Source: Welwitschia mirabilis
Lineage: Eukaryota > Gnetophyta > Gnetopsida > Welwitschiales
Assembly (NCBI GenBank): GCA_051453625.1
Contig: JBOZIK010000001.1
Span: 102,952,342 to 103,002,314, forward strand
DNA: 49,973 nt
Reading direction: 5' to 3'
Positions 22,861 to 33,361 of the stretch are shown piece after piece. The notes under the pieces are model-generated. The model was not told the origin of the DNA and ran no database searches. It saw nothing but the letters and a program-made list of their open reading frames with translations. The translations under genes were made by a program, and so were the position numbers. Within the stretch, counting starts at the first letter, position 1. Each line of letters begins with the position of its first letter.

Positions 22861-23520
22861 ATATATTTTAGCATAATCTTGAATGAAATGATGATAAAAA
22901 CAATAATGTCAAGAAAAGATCAAATTTAGTTAACTTTGATTGAAGGAGTTAGATTTTAAATGATACCAACCTTTTTAAGGTCCATCCTAATTTATCTTTT
23001 AAAAATGTGATGGCCTAGAACAATTCCACTTTTAGCTAAAAATAAAATCTTTTCCCAACTTAAATGAAGATCACACTCTATGCATCTATCACAGACTTTT
23101 TCTAATCTTTCTAAGATTCGATTAAAGGTTTCTCCAAAGATTGAAAAGTCATCCATAAAGATTTCATTAAATCCTATAATATGTCTTAAAAAATACCCAT
23201 CATAGCACATTAGAAAGTTCTAAGAGCATTACCTAATCCAAAAGATATTTGTTCAAGAGCAAACATCCTAAAAGATGAAGTAAAATTTGTTTTAGCTTGG
23301 TCTTCACTAGCTANNNNNNNNNNNNNNNNNNNNNNNNNNNNNNNNNNNNNNNNNNNNNNNNNNNNNNNNNNNNNNNNNNNNNNNNNNNNNNNNNNNNNNN
23401 NNNNNNNNNNNNNNNNNNNGCCACAGTTAAGGAACTAATCCATTTACTATCTAATATAGCATAAATGATTCCAGCATCCATTAATTTAACTTGACTACTG
23501 GTTTAAATGCTAGATTTAAT
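22860..23520 (-). pseudogene. Element B reverse transcriptase (broken, contains N gap)
   Basis: An open piece at 22992-23210 encodes MCYDGYFLRHIIG, then IFMDDFSIFGETFNRIL, CDLHLSWEKILFL and SGIVLGHHI. This is the Athila-type RT signature 'FMDDFSVFGxSFxxCLxxL' with 'NWEKCHFM' and 'GIVLGHKIS'. The catalytic Asp pair (FMDD, codons at 23148-23153) is intact. Beyond the 106-N gap (23314-23419), AILDSKWISSLTVA near 23421-23465 gives the N-terminal 'YPISDSxWVSPV' block. The gap removes the 'motif A' region. The flanking frames are interrupted, so no functional enzyme is encoded. Confidence 0.88.
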
Positions 23521-23768
23521 ATTCCTCATAGTTACCTAACAAGTTTTACATTTTCCTCAAAATAGATTTTATGCTAAATAATAGAAAGAGAAATAGTAGA
23601 TAAATCTTTATATAACCAAGTGAAGGCATGAATCTTGAAAGTCAAAAGAAAGCTTAAGGTTAAATCTTATTTAAGGAAGAGATTTTCATTGATTGTTAGA
23701 GGTTTTGTTTCAATTGTTATAGAGAAAAATATACTTTAATCCATTAGGAATATTTTTTAGATTCATGT

Positions 23769-23999
23769 TCAAATTAAAATTTTCAGTTTCTGACCATGTA
23801 GTGGATGATCTCCCTTAAAGTAGAAGTTTTCATTCGTTGTTAATAGTTGGAATTCCTTGTAGACTAAGGGTTTTGTTGCTTCTTTATTATGATTTAAAAG
23901 GTCATTTTCTGAATTCTCAAAGTTGGATGTATTAAAAGCTTTTAATTTTTCAATTTCATATGGATCATCATAAAGTGTAAATTCATGTAACTTAGCCAT
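23769..23999 (-). pseudogene. Element B pol segment between protease and RT
   Basis: An open 76-residue piece starts MAKLHEFTLYDDPYEIEKLK and is rich in Asn, Lys and Glu. By position it is the linker between protease and RT in Athila-like polyproteins, which is poorly conserved. No motif identifies it on its own. The start codon is internal to the polyprotein, so the 'gene' start has no meaning here. Confidence 0.5.
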
Positions 24000-24029
24000 C
24001 TTTCTTTAAGAAAATGATGTTGAAGGAAT

Positions 24030-24440
24030 AATATGGATTTAATTTGATTTTCTACATCCCATTAATCACCTCAGTCGTTCTCAGCTGTATCAAAAACTTT
24101 AATTGAAAACTTTTTATTTTCTAGGTGACACTCCATCATCCCAGTTCTTATATCGATAATGCAATGGGCCATTGCATCAAAGGTTCTTCCTAGAAGCACT
24201 AAGTAACCTCTGTTATGTTCAACCTCTATTACAACCATGTCTATTAGATAGAATTATTATTCAATTTGAATAACTAAATCTTTTATGACTTTTAAGGGTT
24301 TCTTAATTGATGTGTCTACTAATTTCAAGAGAATCTGAGTAGGCTCTATTCTACCTTCTAAACCAAGTCTCTTATAAATATGTAATGGTATGATGTTAAT
24401 ACTTGCTCTAATGTCAATTAAAGCCCTTTTTATTCTTTTT
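24030..24440 (-). pseudogene. Element B aspartic protease (broken)
   Basis: The minus strand reads ALIDIRASINIIPLHIYKRL (the retropepsin 'ALLDxGASVNLLPxxxYxxL' block), then LKLVDTSIKKPLKVIKDLVI, a short hydrophobic strand, and YLVLLGRTFDAMAHCIIDI (the 'VPIILGRPFLATAxxxIDV' block). The spacing and order match the Athila/Tat protease. The catalytic Asp is kept but the following residues read I-R-A where T/L/S-G-A is usual, so the active-site Gly is now Arg (GGA to AGA). Several stops occur at Gln, Trp and Arg codons. Confidence 0.84.
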
Positions 24441-24699
24441 TCCCCTCTAATGTAACACTTACTATTATCACCCTTGAATTCTTAAAGTTTGAAGACTTTT
24501 ATAAAACTAAGTTTATGATAGATTAAGCTAATAAGACTTTGCTAGGAGTAATTTATTTTTATTTTCTTCTTATTAGGTCTTTCCATAGCTTAGAGTACTT
24601 TGTGTTTTCTTGTAAAAGCTTCTAGAATCATAAGTTTATACTCACATTTTTCATTAAGGTTTTAAGATGTTCATTGAAAGTTAGATTAGTGTTAAGCTT

Positions 24700-26398
24700 A
24701 CTAAGCCAAGGGGTAGCTGGTTTCTTTTTTATTTTTTATGAAGAAGTTTTTTTTTACTTTTTCTAGGAGAAGGGAAGTTGTGATTTTCTAATATTTTGAT
24801 GTCCTCTTCCTCTTCATCATTTTTAATGTTATTTTGGAAGGTTGATGATTTACAAGAAAGAGGATTTACTTCATGCCCACTTTGTATTACAACCTTATAA
24901 TCTTTTCTCACTTCGTTTGGATTTGGTAAAGGTTGTATTACTAATAATCCTTGTAGTCTTTGGTTTGCCAACATTGTTTGTTAAAGGACATTTACTAAGT
25001 TTGCAATGATAAGTTTTATCTTTTCTTGTGATTTCCTAAGTTCATTTATAAAATTTATAAGTGAATCATTTTGATGTTGAAAGTTTGATAAACTTGGTTG
25101 AGAGTTTGCATTTTATCAATTTTTGAAAGGTTGAAGATTGGTTTGAAATTTTTGAATTCGTTGTCAAAGGTTTGAAAATTAGATTGTGTATTCATTTTAA
25201 ATTATGATTTGATTTGATTCTGATTTTGATTTTGGTTTTAAAAGTTTGAAAATTTTCTATTAAAAGAATAAACTTCTTCATATATTTGCTTCTTGTTAGT
25301 TGGTAATAGCAGGTAATCCTTGGTTATGTAATATTTGTCCTCGGATAAGTTACATGTTGGCACAACATGATTTTCAGTTGCTAATTTTGCATTTAAAATT
25401 ATCTTAGTACATTTTTCCAAATTTGTTGTGAATTCTTTAATTAAATTTGCACGTTTGATTTCTATTTAAATATTTGATGACTTACCTACAGTGTGTGATT
25501 ATCTTTCGATATTGGTTTTGGCCAAGTTTGGCTCACTTCAATAAGTTCTTATAATATTTTCCAAGCATTTTCTAATGTGAGGTTCATTAGTTTTCCATCA
25601 CAAGAGAAATCTATGAGTTCTTTCATTTAGCTATTTAGTCCACTATAAAAGTAATCTATTAGCTCTTCTCATGTAAAAGTATCTATTGGATTTGAATGAA
25701 TTACAATAAAAAGGCATTCATATGTAGAATCATAATTCTCATTTGGTTGTTGTTGAAAATTAGTTACTTATTTTTTTTCTCTTTGTAATGATTACTTTAC
25801 TTATAAATCTCTTAATGAAGACTTCTTGGACTTAATTCCAAGTTTTTAAACTCTTATGGGATATAGTTCTTAACCAAAGTTTTGTCTTTCATTTCAGTGT
25901 AATTGGAAAAATAACCATATATGTATGATTACTAATTTTTTTCTTTCCGTTTTCAGAGGTAAGAACTAACTATTTAATGTCAGTAATGTATTAGAGGGAA
26001 TCCTCATCGTTTTTGCCACCAAAAATAGGATAATCATTAAAATTTTTTAATTCAATGTTATCTCCTTGGGATAAATCAAAAGAAGTTTGTATTTCATACT
26101 TTCTATTAGCTATTAATTCCTTAAGGGTAAGATTTTCATTAGGATAAGGGGTTGAAGATCCTATGACTTATTTTTACTTTTGCAAAGCGTTTAACATCTT
26201 AAAACTATCTTCTTCTAAATTATCTTCTAAAAAATTTTCTTTCACAGAATCAGATTCTGAAAAGATAAACTAAGAAGGAATATTATATTCATCTGGGAAT
26301 TATGTACCAAATTCTAATTTGTCATTGACTAATTCTTCTCTGATATTTCCTTCTATTAGCAACCTTTCTCTCTAATATTTATTTTCTGAATTGACCAT
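24700..26398 (-). pseudogene. Element B gag polyprotein (broken)
   Basis: A plausible start is the ATG at 26398-26396 (MVNSENKY, then a stop for Gln). The stretch then reads NEDSL-like blocks after DYPIFGGKNDEDSL, with TWEEL- and FF-type capsid positions largely lost. Near 25540-25700 it gives EELIDYFYSGLNS, a stop, MKELIDFSCDGKLMNL and ENAWKIL, a well-known plant gypsy gag block ('YFYxGLxPxMKxxIxxxCxGxFxxKxxxEAWxxL'). The last part (24729-24974) has PLPNPNEVRKDYKVVIQSG, matching 'NPKxxxxAITLRSG' just before the protease. Gag would form the virus-like particle. Stops and frame drift inactivate it. Confidence 0.83.
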
Positions 26399-26950
26399 AT
26401 CACAGCATGCTTTAAATAAAAAACAAAAACAAAATAAAAAACAACTAATAATCATTTGTCTAATCATGGGAATGACACAGGGAATGATGAGAACAAATTA
26501 TTACTAAAATTGAAAAATTACTATAATAGAAAGCATAAGCCAAAAACAGAAATAGAGGTTTTCATCCACCTTGTTGTGGGGACGACAGAGAGGATGACAG
26601 TCCCATGACAAGGTGGATGACAGCTATTTTACTATCACTACAAAAATAGCAAATAAAACTTACGAATAGAAAATAAACTGAAAAATTTATGACTTCGTTT
26701 TAAATGTCATCTGGATAATAGAAAGGATGACAAACTGTTATTATAGACTGAGAAAAACTGGAAACTGTGAATACAAAACCTATGATTCCTAAATAGAAAT
26801 ATAACATTACTATAGATAAATATTCAATCTAAAATCTGATTTACTCACCTAAGTGATGAAAATTCTTGTAGTCCTTAGCAGCCTTCCTCAATAATGGTAC
26901 TAAGATGTTGCAATGCATTATTTTGCAACTTTTCATCCTTTATTAAATCC
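26399..26950 (-). other. Element B 5' leader
   Basis: This lies between the gag start and the 5' LTR. No perfect tRNA-complementary primer site was recognised next to the LTR. It contains a strong inverted repeat at 26562-26620 and GGGGACGAC / GGATGAC words that also occur in the LTR copies. Confidence 0.6.
26562..26620. repeat. Inverted repeat (20-nt arms) in element B leader
   Basis: Left arm tcatccaccttgttgtgggg (26562-26581) and right arm tcccatgacaaggtggatga (26601-26620) are 17/20 complementary as DNA, with a 19-nt loop. In a plus-strand RNA the three remaining positions are G-U pairs, so the 20-bp stem closes fully. In the element's own sense (minus strand) they are A-C mismatches. 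Confidence 0.85.
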
Positions 26951-28086
26951 TGATAATAACAAATATATATATTGCAAATATGACACGCTAGTATAGATGG
27001 GAATGATTCTAATGTCATAAACCCATTGAAGGCATGCAAGAAAAGAAGGAGAATTGATTTTTACATAAAATATTATATCCTAAACCTAAGAACAATGCAG
27101 GAAAATAGACATGTAATACAATAAAAATGCAACTTAATCTAAATTAAAACCTATCCAGTTATTGAATTGACTTGTCAAGAAAATTAGTCCTTTATAACCT
27201 AAATCAGTCAGGGATACTATTACTAATCAAAACCAACTTAGGATATCAAGTAAGTTGAATAAAGTGTAATGCAAAATGCTTCTAAACTACTATTATCAAC
27301 CTTAATAAAGGTTGTCCTTAAGATCTATATCATTAATAAGACTATCACTAAATCAATAATAACATAAGCCATAATGGATATAAATAGTATTAATAAACAA
27401 AAGAAAAAGAGTCTATATTAATAATCAAACTAGCATTCGGATTATAAAGTAGCCATGCCACAATGGAGGATGCGTAGCCCAACACCAATAAAACATCTCT
27501 TTCTAACTACTCAAGATGGATCTTTCGCCCTTCAATCTCCTATCACGAGAATAATGCATCGAAGATGATAAGAGGATCGAAGGAGAGGTTTATTTATATA
27601 GCAAACAAGGCATAATAAGTCACTTAAGATACACTAAAAAATGTGCTTAACTAGAGAAAGAAATGGATGAAAGTCGGCTAGCCATTTCTATTATCATCTT
27701 GACTATTATGAAGATGATCTAGGGGACAATGGTACATGAATAATCAATTGTCGTCCTGCATGTTGTAAGGATGACCATGGAGATAACACCTCTTTGAAAA
27801 AGACAAATTCATTAGTTTTAGCTCTAGTTCATGCCAACATTCCCATATAGCTTAGGTAGGGTTGTCATACTACTTGTCAGGGAGATGATAGTAGGGATGA
27901 TAAACCTCCTTATCTTTTCAATTTAAGAGAAGTAAACCTCTAGCATTATTGATCTTCCTCAATAATTGTGTATTTTAGTGATTATCCATCAACTCTCCAT
28001 AATCCTCAGTATTGCATTTAAACTTGTATAAATGTCCTATAAAATAGTTTGTAATACCACATTAAATACATATAATTTGGTAATGC
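26951..28086 (-). repeat. 5' LTR of element B
   Basis: It begins TGATAATAAC and ends TAATGCA. It is the partner of 16944-18574 and lies next to the gag end of the internal region, so it is the 5' LTR of the minus-strand element. Its length of about 1136 bp suggests the N run in the partner is oversized. The borders are set by the end of similarity and TG/CA ends. Confidence 0.82.
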
Positions 28087-29091
28087 ATTAGGTATCTTAC
28101 CATACAGATCAACTTTTATTAGTGGTGAAGACCCTGTATCCCAAGGTTAGGGAGCTGATGGATTAGTTAGAGGAGTATCAATCTCTATCTAGCCTCTCAC
28201 ATACACAGGTCATCCATCCATCTCACTTGGATGACATCTACACTCATCATCACTCTAAGGCAAAATATTTTCTATGGGACTTTAAATGAAGCCACTCTAC
28301 TCCCTTTATTTCCCATTGTCCTCCATAGCGCGAATGGCCCATCCCACTCTGAGACTTTTACAATTTGATTGCTATGATGGAATCTTTTTATTATATGGCT
28401 CAGCATGGAATGGATAAATAGGAATCCATGAGTGATTCACTCCAGATGCTATAAAATCAAGTCAAGAATATGAAACTATCAGAAGAGATCACACGTAGAT
28501 GCTTTTGATATTGTTGCATTAAAAGAGAGTCAAATTGTCTTATCTACTTACTTAGCTAAGAGTGAGAGGATAATTTAAACTTATGTGGATCATTTATAAA
28601 TTACAATTGATGATATTAATGTCTTATACCATGACAGAAAGCTTTCGAAAGAGCATTTGATGGGAGACCTAGTGGCTTACAGTAAGCTGTACATGAAGCT
28701 CTACAAGAAGCCATACTCCATCATTGGGGCGGATTTTGTTGTAGGTTGTTCTTCTATTGAGATTAGTACTATGATAGTTCCTCATTAACCTACTATAATG
28801 GAGGTCATCCGAAGTGGTATGGAGCCACTCATTTGACTCACAAAGGGTTACAACCTAGTTTTGTTCTTTGTGAAGGATTTTCTTCCTCCCAAGAAATGAT
28901 TTCATAATTCACTGTTTAATGCGTCATGTACCATGTTTTTCACTAGTGCCTTCTTTCCTATTTTATATCATAGATATTTTATGTATTTCTTACTATTTTA
29001 TCATGTTCTCTTAATATTAAATTTTGCTTGTTTATAAAACTGAGTTCCTTTCTTGTTTTTCTTTGAAGTAGTCGTTTACTACTTATTATTA
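28087..29091. other. Element D leader side, with an unidentified degraded frame
   Basis: This lies between the right edge of nested element B and the primer site of element D. Plus-strand frames give fragments such as MAHPTLRLLQFDCYDGIF (about 28334) and SKLYMKLYKKPYSIIGADFV (about 28682), with stops between. I do not recognise a family. It could be element D leader sequence or a captured fragment. Confidence 0.4.
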
Positions 29092-29103
29092 TCTCTGATA
29101 CCA
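29092..29103 (-). promoter_or_regulatory. Primer binding site of element D (initiator tRNA-Met type)
   Basis: The plus strand reads tctctgatacca. The minus strand therefore reads TGGTATCAGAGA, 11 of 12 bases of the TGGTATCAGAGC complement of plant initiator tRNA-Met. Two bases separate it from the LTR start at 29106. It fixes the polarity: the internal region lies at lower coordinates. Confidence 0.85.
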
Positions 29104-29105
29104 AA

Positions 29106-31091
29106 TGTAATGTTTCATTTTACTATTTTTGAACTAGTTCACATAAAAAGGAATATATAAAATAATATGTCATGATCAATAAGAATAACAAGAAACAATT
29201 TGGCAAAAGTAAACTTTATTATTAGAATTAGTGGATTACATTCTTTATTGTTCAGCTAATAGCCCTGGACCAATGGTTAAAGGTAAAGACGTGGACTACA
29301 ACCTGAGTCCCCCTCTTAAGATCCTTAGGGATTAACTAAGATGGTTGTTAGTTACATTCACATAATCTATCCATCCCCATCTAATGCCATAGGCCTTTAT
29401 AGCATAGAAGAAAGGACACTGTTTTACATGTTTGAGTTACACTCATTTATAGCTCATTAACTATGCTCATTTAGCATCTTAACACACTTCTTTTACAATT
29501 AATAACTTTGAAACATTGAAATATATAAACTCAAATTATTATTCTAATAAATTAATACATTTATAAATCCCCATTAAACATATAAACTTCTGAATTTCAA
29601 TACTCTATACTTAAACTGTAGAAGTTTCTAAGTAATTTGCAAAAGATGGATACAAACAAATTATCAAACTTTATAATTTTTCATTCAAATATGATTCAAG
29701 AATGGTTATACATCATTAAAATTTTTGAATGCACTATAATATATATATATATAGATAAAGATCCAAAGTATTTCAAGGCTATAAAAAAATGATTATCACG
29801 TTTGAAAGATAAAAGGCCTATATGGCAAGATTACAAGTCACTCCAACATAATATTTAAATACAAAATAGACAATAATAATCTTCACTCTAATATGCCCTC
29901 CCTGGCAAATTAACTCTACTTTTATGTAATCCACTTTTTCTACCTATTCAACAAAAGGATATGGAATAAGAATTATGAAATATTGAGAGATCCTAGTATG
30001 ACCCAAGCAAGGAAAATATAAAGGTCAAAGAATCCCAAGACATAAAATAGTTTAAGATGAAACAAAAATAAGATCTCAAGATATATATTTATGAAAATGA
30101 AATAAGAATAACTAGTTTTTAATAACTTTTCATATTTTTTTTCTTTGACTACCTCATTTGGCAATTTGTGGACTCCACTACCTCAATTAGCAATTGGTGA
30201 TTCTATTAATTCCATTGCCTCATTTGGTAATTTGTGGGTTTTTCATTCTTCACTGCCTCATTCGGCAATTTGTGAAGTCCACTGTCTCATTCAGTGATCT
30301 ATGGATCTATTAATTCCACTACTTCATTCAGCGATCTATGGATTTTCATATTCCATTGCCTTATTTTCTGATTTGTGGAATTATCATTTTCATAAAGATT
30401 TGAAAATTGCACAATATCATAAGAAGATACAAAATTCATTATCATAGATTTTATCAAGATATATTGTAAAGATTTCTAAAAAAATATCAAATCCTACTAA
30501 GAAATGAAGTTATGTAAGAATAAATTTTGGAAATACAATCATACTCACATAGTTTTCAAACTAGTATATGCAAGAAATACATTTCAAATTTTTATAAGAT
30601 TTATAAGAAGCAATAGATTCATTAACAAATAAGTACTTATTTAGACCATAAAATGATGCAAGAAAAGAGGAACCATATCCAAAATTTGATGAAAAACTTT
30701 TAATCTTTTAAAGACTTTAAGAATTCAAGGATTTTAAAGAGTCTAACATTTCCAAGACTTTAATGTTTTCATAGCTCCGAGATTCAAGGTTATCAAGATC
30801 CAATAATAGAGGATTTTTAAAGAATATGAATAAAAGAAAAAGAAGTCCTATGTATAATAAGAAAAACTAAGAGGATATGAAGAGACACCATCATGAAGAG
30901 AATATGAAGAAGCACTATCTTTGAAAAGATGGTTATAGTTCATAGCCCTCAATCATCACTTTACTTAATCATTGGATTATCATTTAATATTTTATCGTAA
31001 TGGTAACTATTCATCATGTCATATGTTAATTTTACCAATAAATAACAATAATCATGAAAAATATGCCTTCATCATTAATGCATAAGTTACA
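29106..31091 (-). repeat. 5' LTR of element D
   Basis: It begins TGTAATG next to a primer site and ends GTTACA (TTACA at 31087-31091), giving a TGTAA/TTACA terminal inverted repeat and a length of about 1.99 kb. It aligns with 6180-7881. It contains a 7-unit minisatellite (30147-30393) and an AT dinucleotide run near 29741-29752. The right border is inferred from the inverted ends. Confidence 0.75.
30147..30393. repeat. Seven-unit minisatellite inside LTR (element D, 5' copy)
   Basis: Units follow cactacctcatttggcaatt plus tgtgga and a tail. The order of tails is the same as in 6861-7110, including 'attctattaat' after unit 2 and 'atctattaat' after unit 5. So the array predates the insertion of element D. 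Confidence 0.85.
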
Positions 31092-31680
31092 AAATTCAAG
31101 TTCTTTGGCATTTTTCAAAATGAGAAAAAATAAGATAAGTTAATCACATGGCAATTCAATATATATAATCTTTTCAAATTTCAAAATAACTATTAGTTCT
31201 AACTCAAGTAAGCCATTCAGAAGGAAATGTCAAATTTCAAAAGCATGCCACTATTTTACCATAAATAAGAATAAGGAAACTTAATAATAGTTATTTTTAT
31301 ATAACTAATCAAGATAAGACATTTAACAATAAATTTTAAGAAATATCATCAAGATAAGATTTCATTCCTATACATATTTCACCACTTGCATAAATATTTT
31401 TCCTTGCAAGAAATTAATTTAGGCTACATTATTTATTTGTTTTTACTAAAATATTTAAATAATTTTAGGTTGAGTTTTAAAATCTTTGAAAATTTGGGAC
31501 ATGATACTTCTCATCTTATTAAGAAGTTTCCTCTTGAGAACTTACCAAAAGCTCTAGCTTCCATTGCTTAATATCTGCTTCTGTCTCCTAAGTTGCTTCT
31601 TTTATAGATTGATTTGGCCATTGTGTCTTATAAAGTTATACAAGTTTTCCTCATAGCATAATTTTCTTTGATCTAAAATC
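31092..31680. other. AT-rich stretch between LTR of D and integrase of C
   Basis: By position this should be the region downstream of element C integrase on its minus strand. No LTR matching 36735-38624 was recognised in it, and no coding motif. Confidence 0.45.
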
Positions 31681-32043
31681 TTAACCATGAGCTTTAATTA
31701 AATAATTTAAAAGAATGTCTACTTCTTGATAAGGAATTATCTTAGTCTTATCAGCTAAACATTTCCTCAATAAGGATTTGTGAAAAATATTGTGAAGAGT
31801 TGATAGATGTGGTGGGAAGGCTAACTCATAAGCTACTAATCCAATCCTTTTAATAATTTGATCAGGATCTTGGGGATGATTTTTCCTTTTTNNNNNNNNN
31901 NNNNNNNNNNNNNNNNNNNNNNNNNNNNNNNNNNNNNNNNNNNNNNNNNNNNNNNNNNNNNNNNNNNNNNNNNNNNNNNNNNNNNNNNNNNTCCTTTTAA
32001 TAATTTGATAAGGATCTTGGGGATGATTTTTCCTTTTTACCAA
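31681..32043 (-). pseudogene. Element C integrase C-terminus
   Basis: The frame reads KRKNHPQDPDQIIKRIGLVA, then YELAFPPHLSTLHNIFHKSL and LRKCLADKTKIIPYQEVDIL, ending near LIKAHG. This matches the integrase C-terminal (GPY/F) block of Tekay-type chromoviruses ('GPFEIxxRVGxVAYxLxLPPxLxxxHxVFHVSxLRKYxxDPxHVI'). The Gly-Pro-(Tyr/Phe) tripeptide is replaced here by a decayed DPDQ or DPYQ. The KRKNHPQDP segment is present twice because of a duplicated gap flank. A chromodomain after LRKCL was not confirmed. Confidence 0.85.
31845..32038. repeat. 47-bp direct repeat flanking a 100-N gap
   Basis: 31845-31891 and 31992-32038 are 46/47 identical and sit directly on either side of a gap of exactly 100 N (31892-31991). 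This is most simply two overlapping contig ends that were not merged. Confidence 0.95.
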
Positions 32044-32920
32044 ACTTTCTTTAAAAGATAAACATTTAAGATAAACATAATCTTCTTATTTAAACTTTAT
32101 ATGTCTTGTTTGATGATTTGCATACTTATCTTATCTATTCTTTACCATTTTTAACCTTTTTTTGATCATTCTCATTCTCTCTTATAAATAGTGAGTAGAT
32201 GTTACCTTCAACAATATCTTATCTATTACATCAAACCATGTTACTAGTGCTCAATGTTTTCTTCCATATATTACTTCAAAAGGTGCGCATCCTATTGACT
32301 CTTACTAGTTATTATTATAAGTGAATTCCACTAATGCTGAATGATCCATCCAAGACCATCCAAATTTTAAAAGTACTAATCTTAATAAATCTTCTAAAAT
32401 TTGATTTGTTCTTTTGGTTTATCCATTTGCTTAAGGATGAAAAATTATGCACAAGTTTAAATTAGTTTCCAATTCTTTATGGAATGATGTTCAAAATCCA
32501 GATGTGAACTTATTATCTTTATTCAAAATAATTCTTTTAGGTAGTCCATGTAGGTTGATTATAATATTCACATATTCCTTTGCAATTCTTTTATCCAAAT
32601 CTATTATTTTCACTAGACAAAAATGTGCACTTTTAGTTAAAAGATTAAGCACTACCAACATTAATCATAACCTTCTTTCATATAGATCTATAATAAAATC
32701 CAAACTGACTACTTCCCATTTCCATTCTAGAATGTCATTGAGCTATAAAACTATTGCTAGATGTTTATGTTCAGGTTTAACCAATTGACAAGTAATACAT
32801 TTGGCTATAAAGTTAGTAATTTCAAACTTTATTCCTGACCATCATACATTTTATTTGATATCTTTGTACATCTTATTAAATCCTAGGTAAATAGCATACC
32901 ATGTAATATAAAATTCATTG
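32044..32920 (-). pseudogene. Element C integrase: zinc-binding and catalytic core (broken)
   Basis: The H2C2-type end reads NVWWSGIKFEITNFIAKCIT then CQLVKPEHKHLA (about 32765-32870). The core follows with EWKWEVVSLDFI, LTKSAHFCLVKI, LHGLPKRIILNKDNKFTSGF and a block of FHP-stop-ANG-stop-TKRTNQILEDLL (about 32400-32440), matching 'FHPQTDGQSERTIQTLEDMLR'. Then come EFTYNNN and APFEVIYGRK, and a helix reading ERMRMIKKRLKMVKNR. In the core the first catalytic position reads N (VVLNLLTKS, where VIVDRLTKS is usual), and the S-D-R-D region reads L-N-K-D. Catalysis is therefore lost besides the stops. Confidence 0.88.
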
Positions 32921-33151
32921 AAAATAATTTGTTTCATATGCTCTTCATTATTCACTATAATTTTATTTAGAAAAGTAATAAATTAATTAATAGAAACTAT
33001 AAATCCTTCAATCCCTTCTTCATTCATCTTTTTACACACATGAAAGTTCTATTGTAGATCAAAAATCAATTTATATAAATCTTTGCATGTACTTAAGCAA
33101 TTAACAAAATGTGTTCTCCTACTTAATGAATTAGCCACTACATTTGCTCTT

Positions 33152-33361
33152 TCTATATGGTAGTTTATTGTTAAGTCATAATCTTGTAAGAATTTCACCC
33201 CTGTCTNNNNNNNNNNNNNNNNNNNNNNNNNNNNNNNNNNNNNNNNNNNNNNNNNNNNNNNNNNNNNNNNNNNNNNNNNNNNNNNNNNNNNNNNNNNNNN
33301 NNNNNNTCTATATGGTAGTTTATTGTCAAGTCATAATCTTGTAAGAATTTCACCCCTGTCT
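33152..33361. repeat. 55-bp direct repeat flanking a 100-N gap
   Basis: 33152-33206 and 33307-33361 differ at one base and abut a gap of exactly 100 N (33207-33306). As at 31.9 kb, unmerged contig ends are the simplest reading. Confidence 0.95.

Larger units (their letters stand above)
16944..28086 (-). mobile_element. Athila-like Ty3/gypsy retrotransposon (element B), nested in element D
   Basis: Two similar LTRs flank a minus-strand internal region that holds gag, protease, RT, RNase H and integrase in the order of Ty3/gypsy elements. The RT (FMDDFSIFGE), RNase H tether (VADHLSCL, PWYAYIVNYL) and integrase C-terminus (KVNGQRLKIY) are of the Athila/Tat kind. The overall span of 11.1 kb and a 2.4-kb non-pol stretch before the 3' LTR also fit Athila-type elements. 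It lies inside the internal region of element D, so it inserted later. No target-site duplication was found at the assumed borders. Confidence 0.85.

Noticed and set aside
32447-32788. 113-residue plus-strand frame
   Set aside because: It is the reverse-strand shadow of the element C integrase core, whose motifs on the minus strand are clear.
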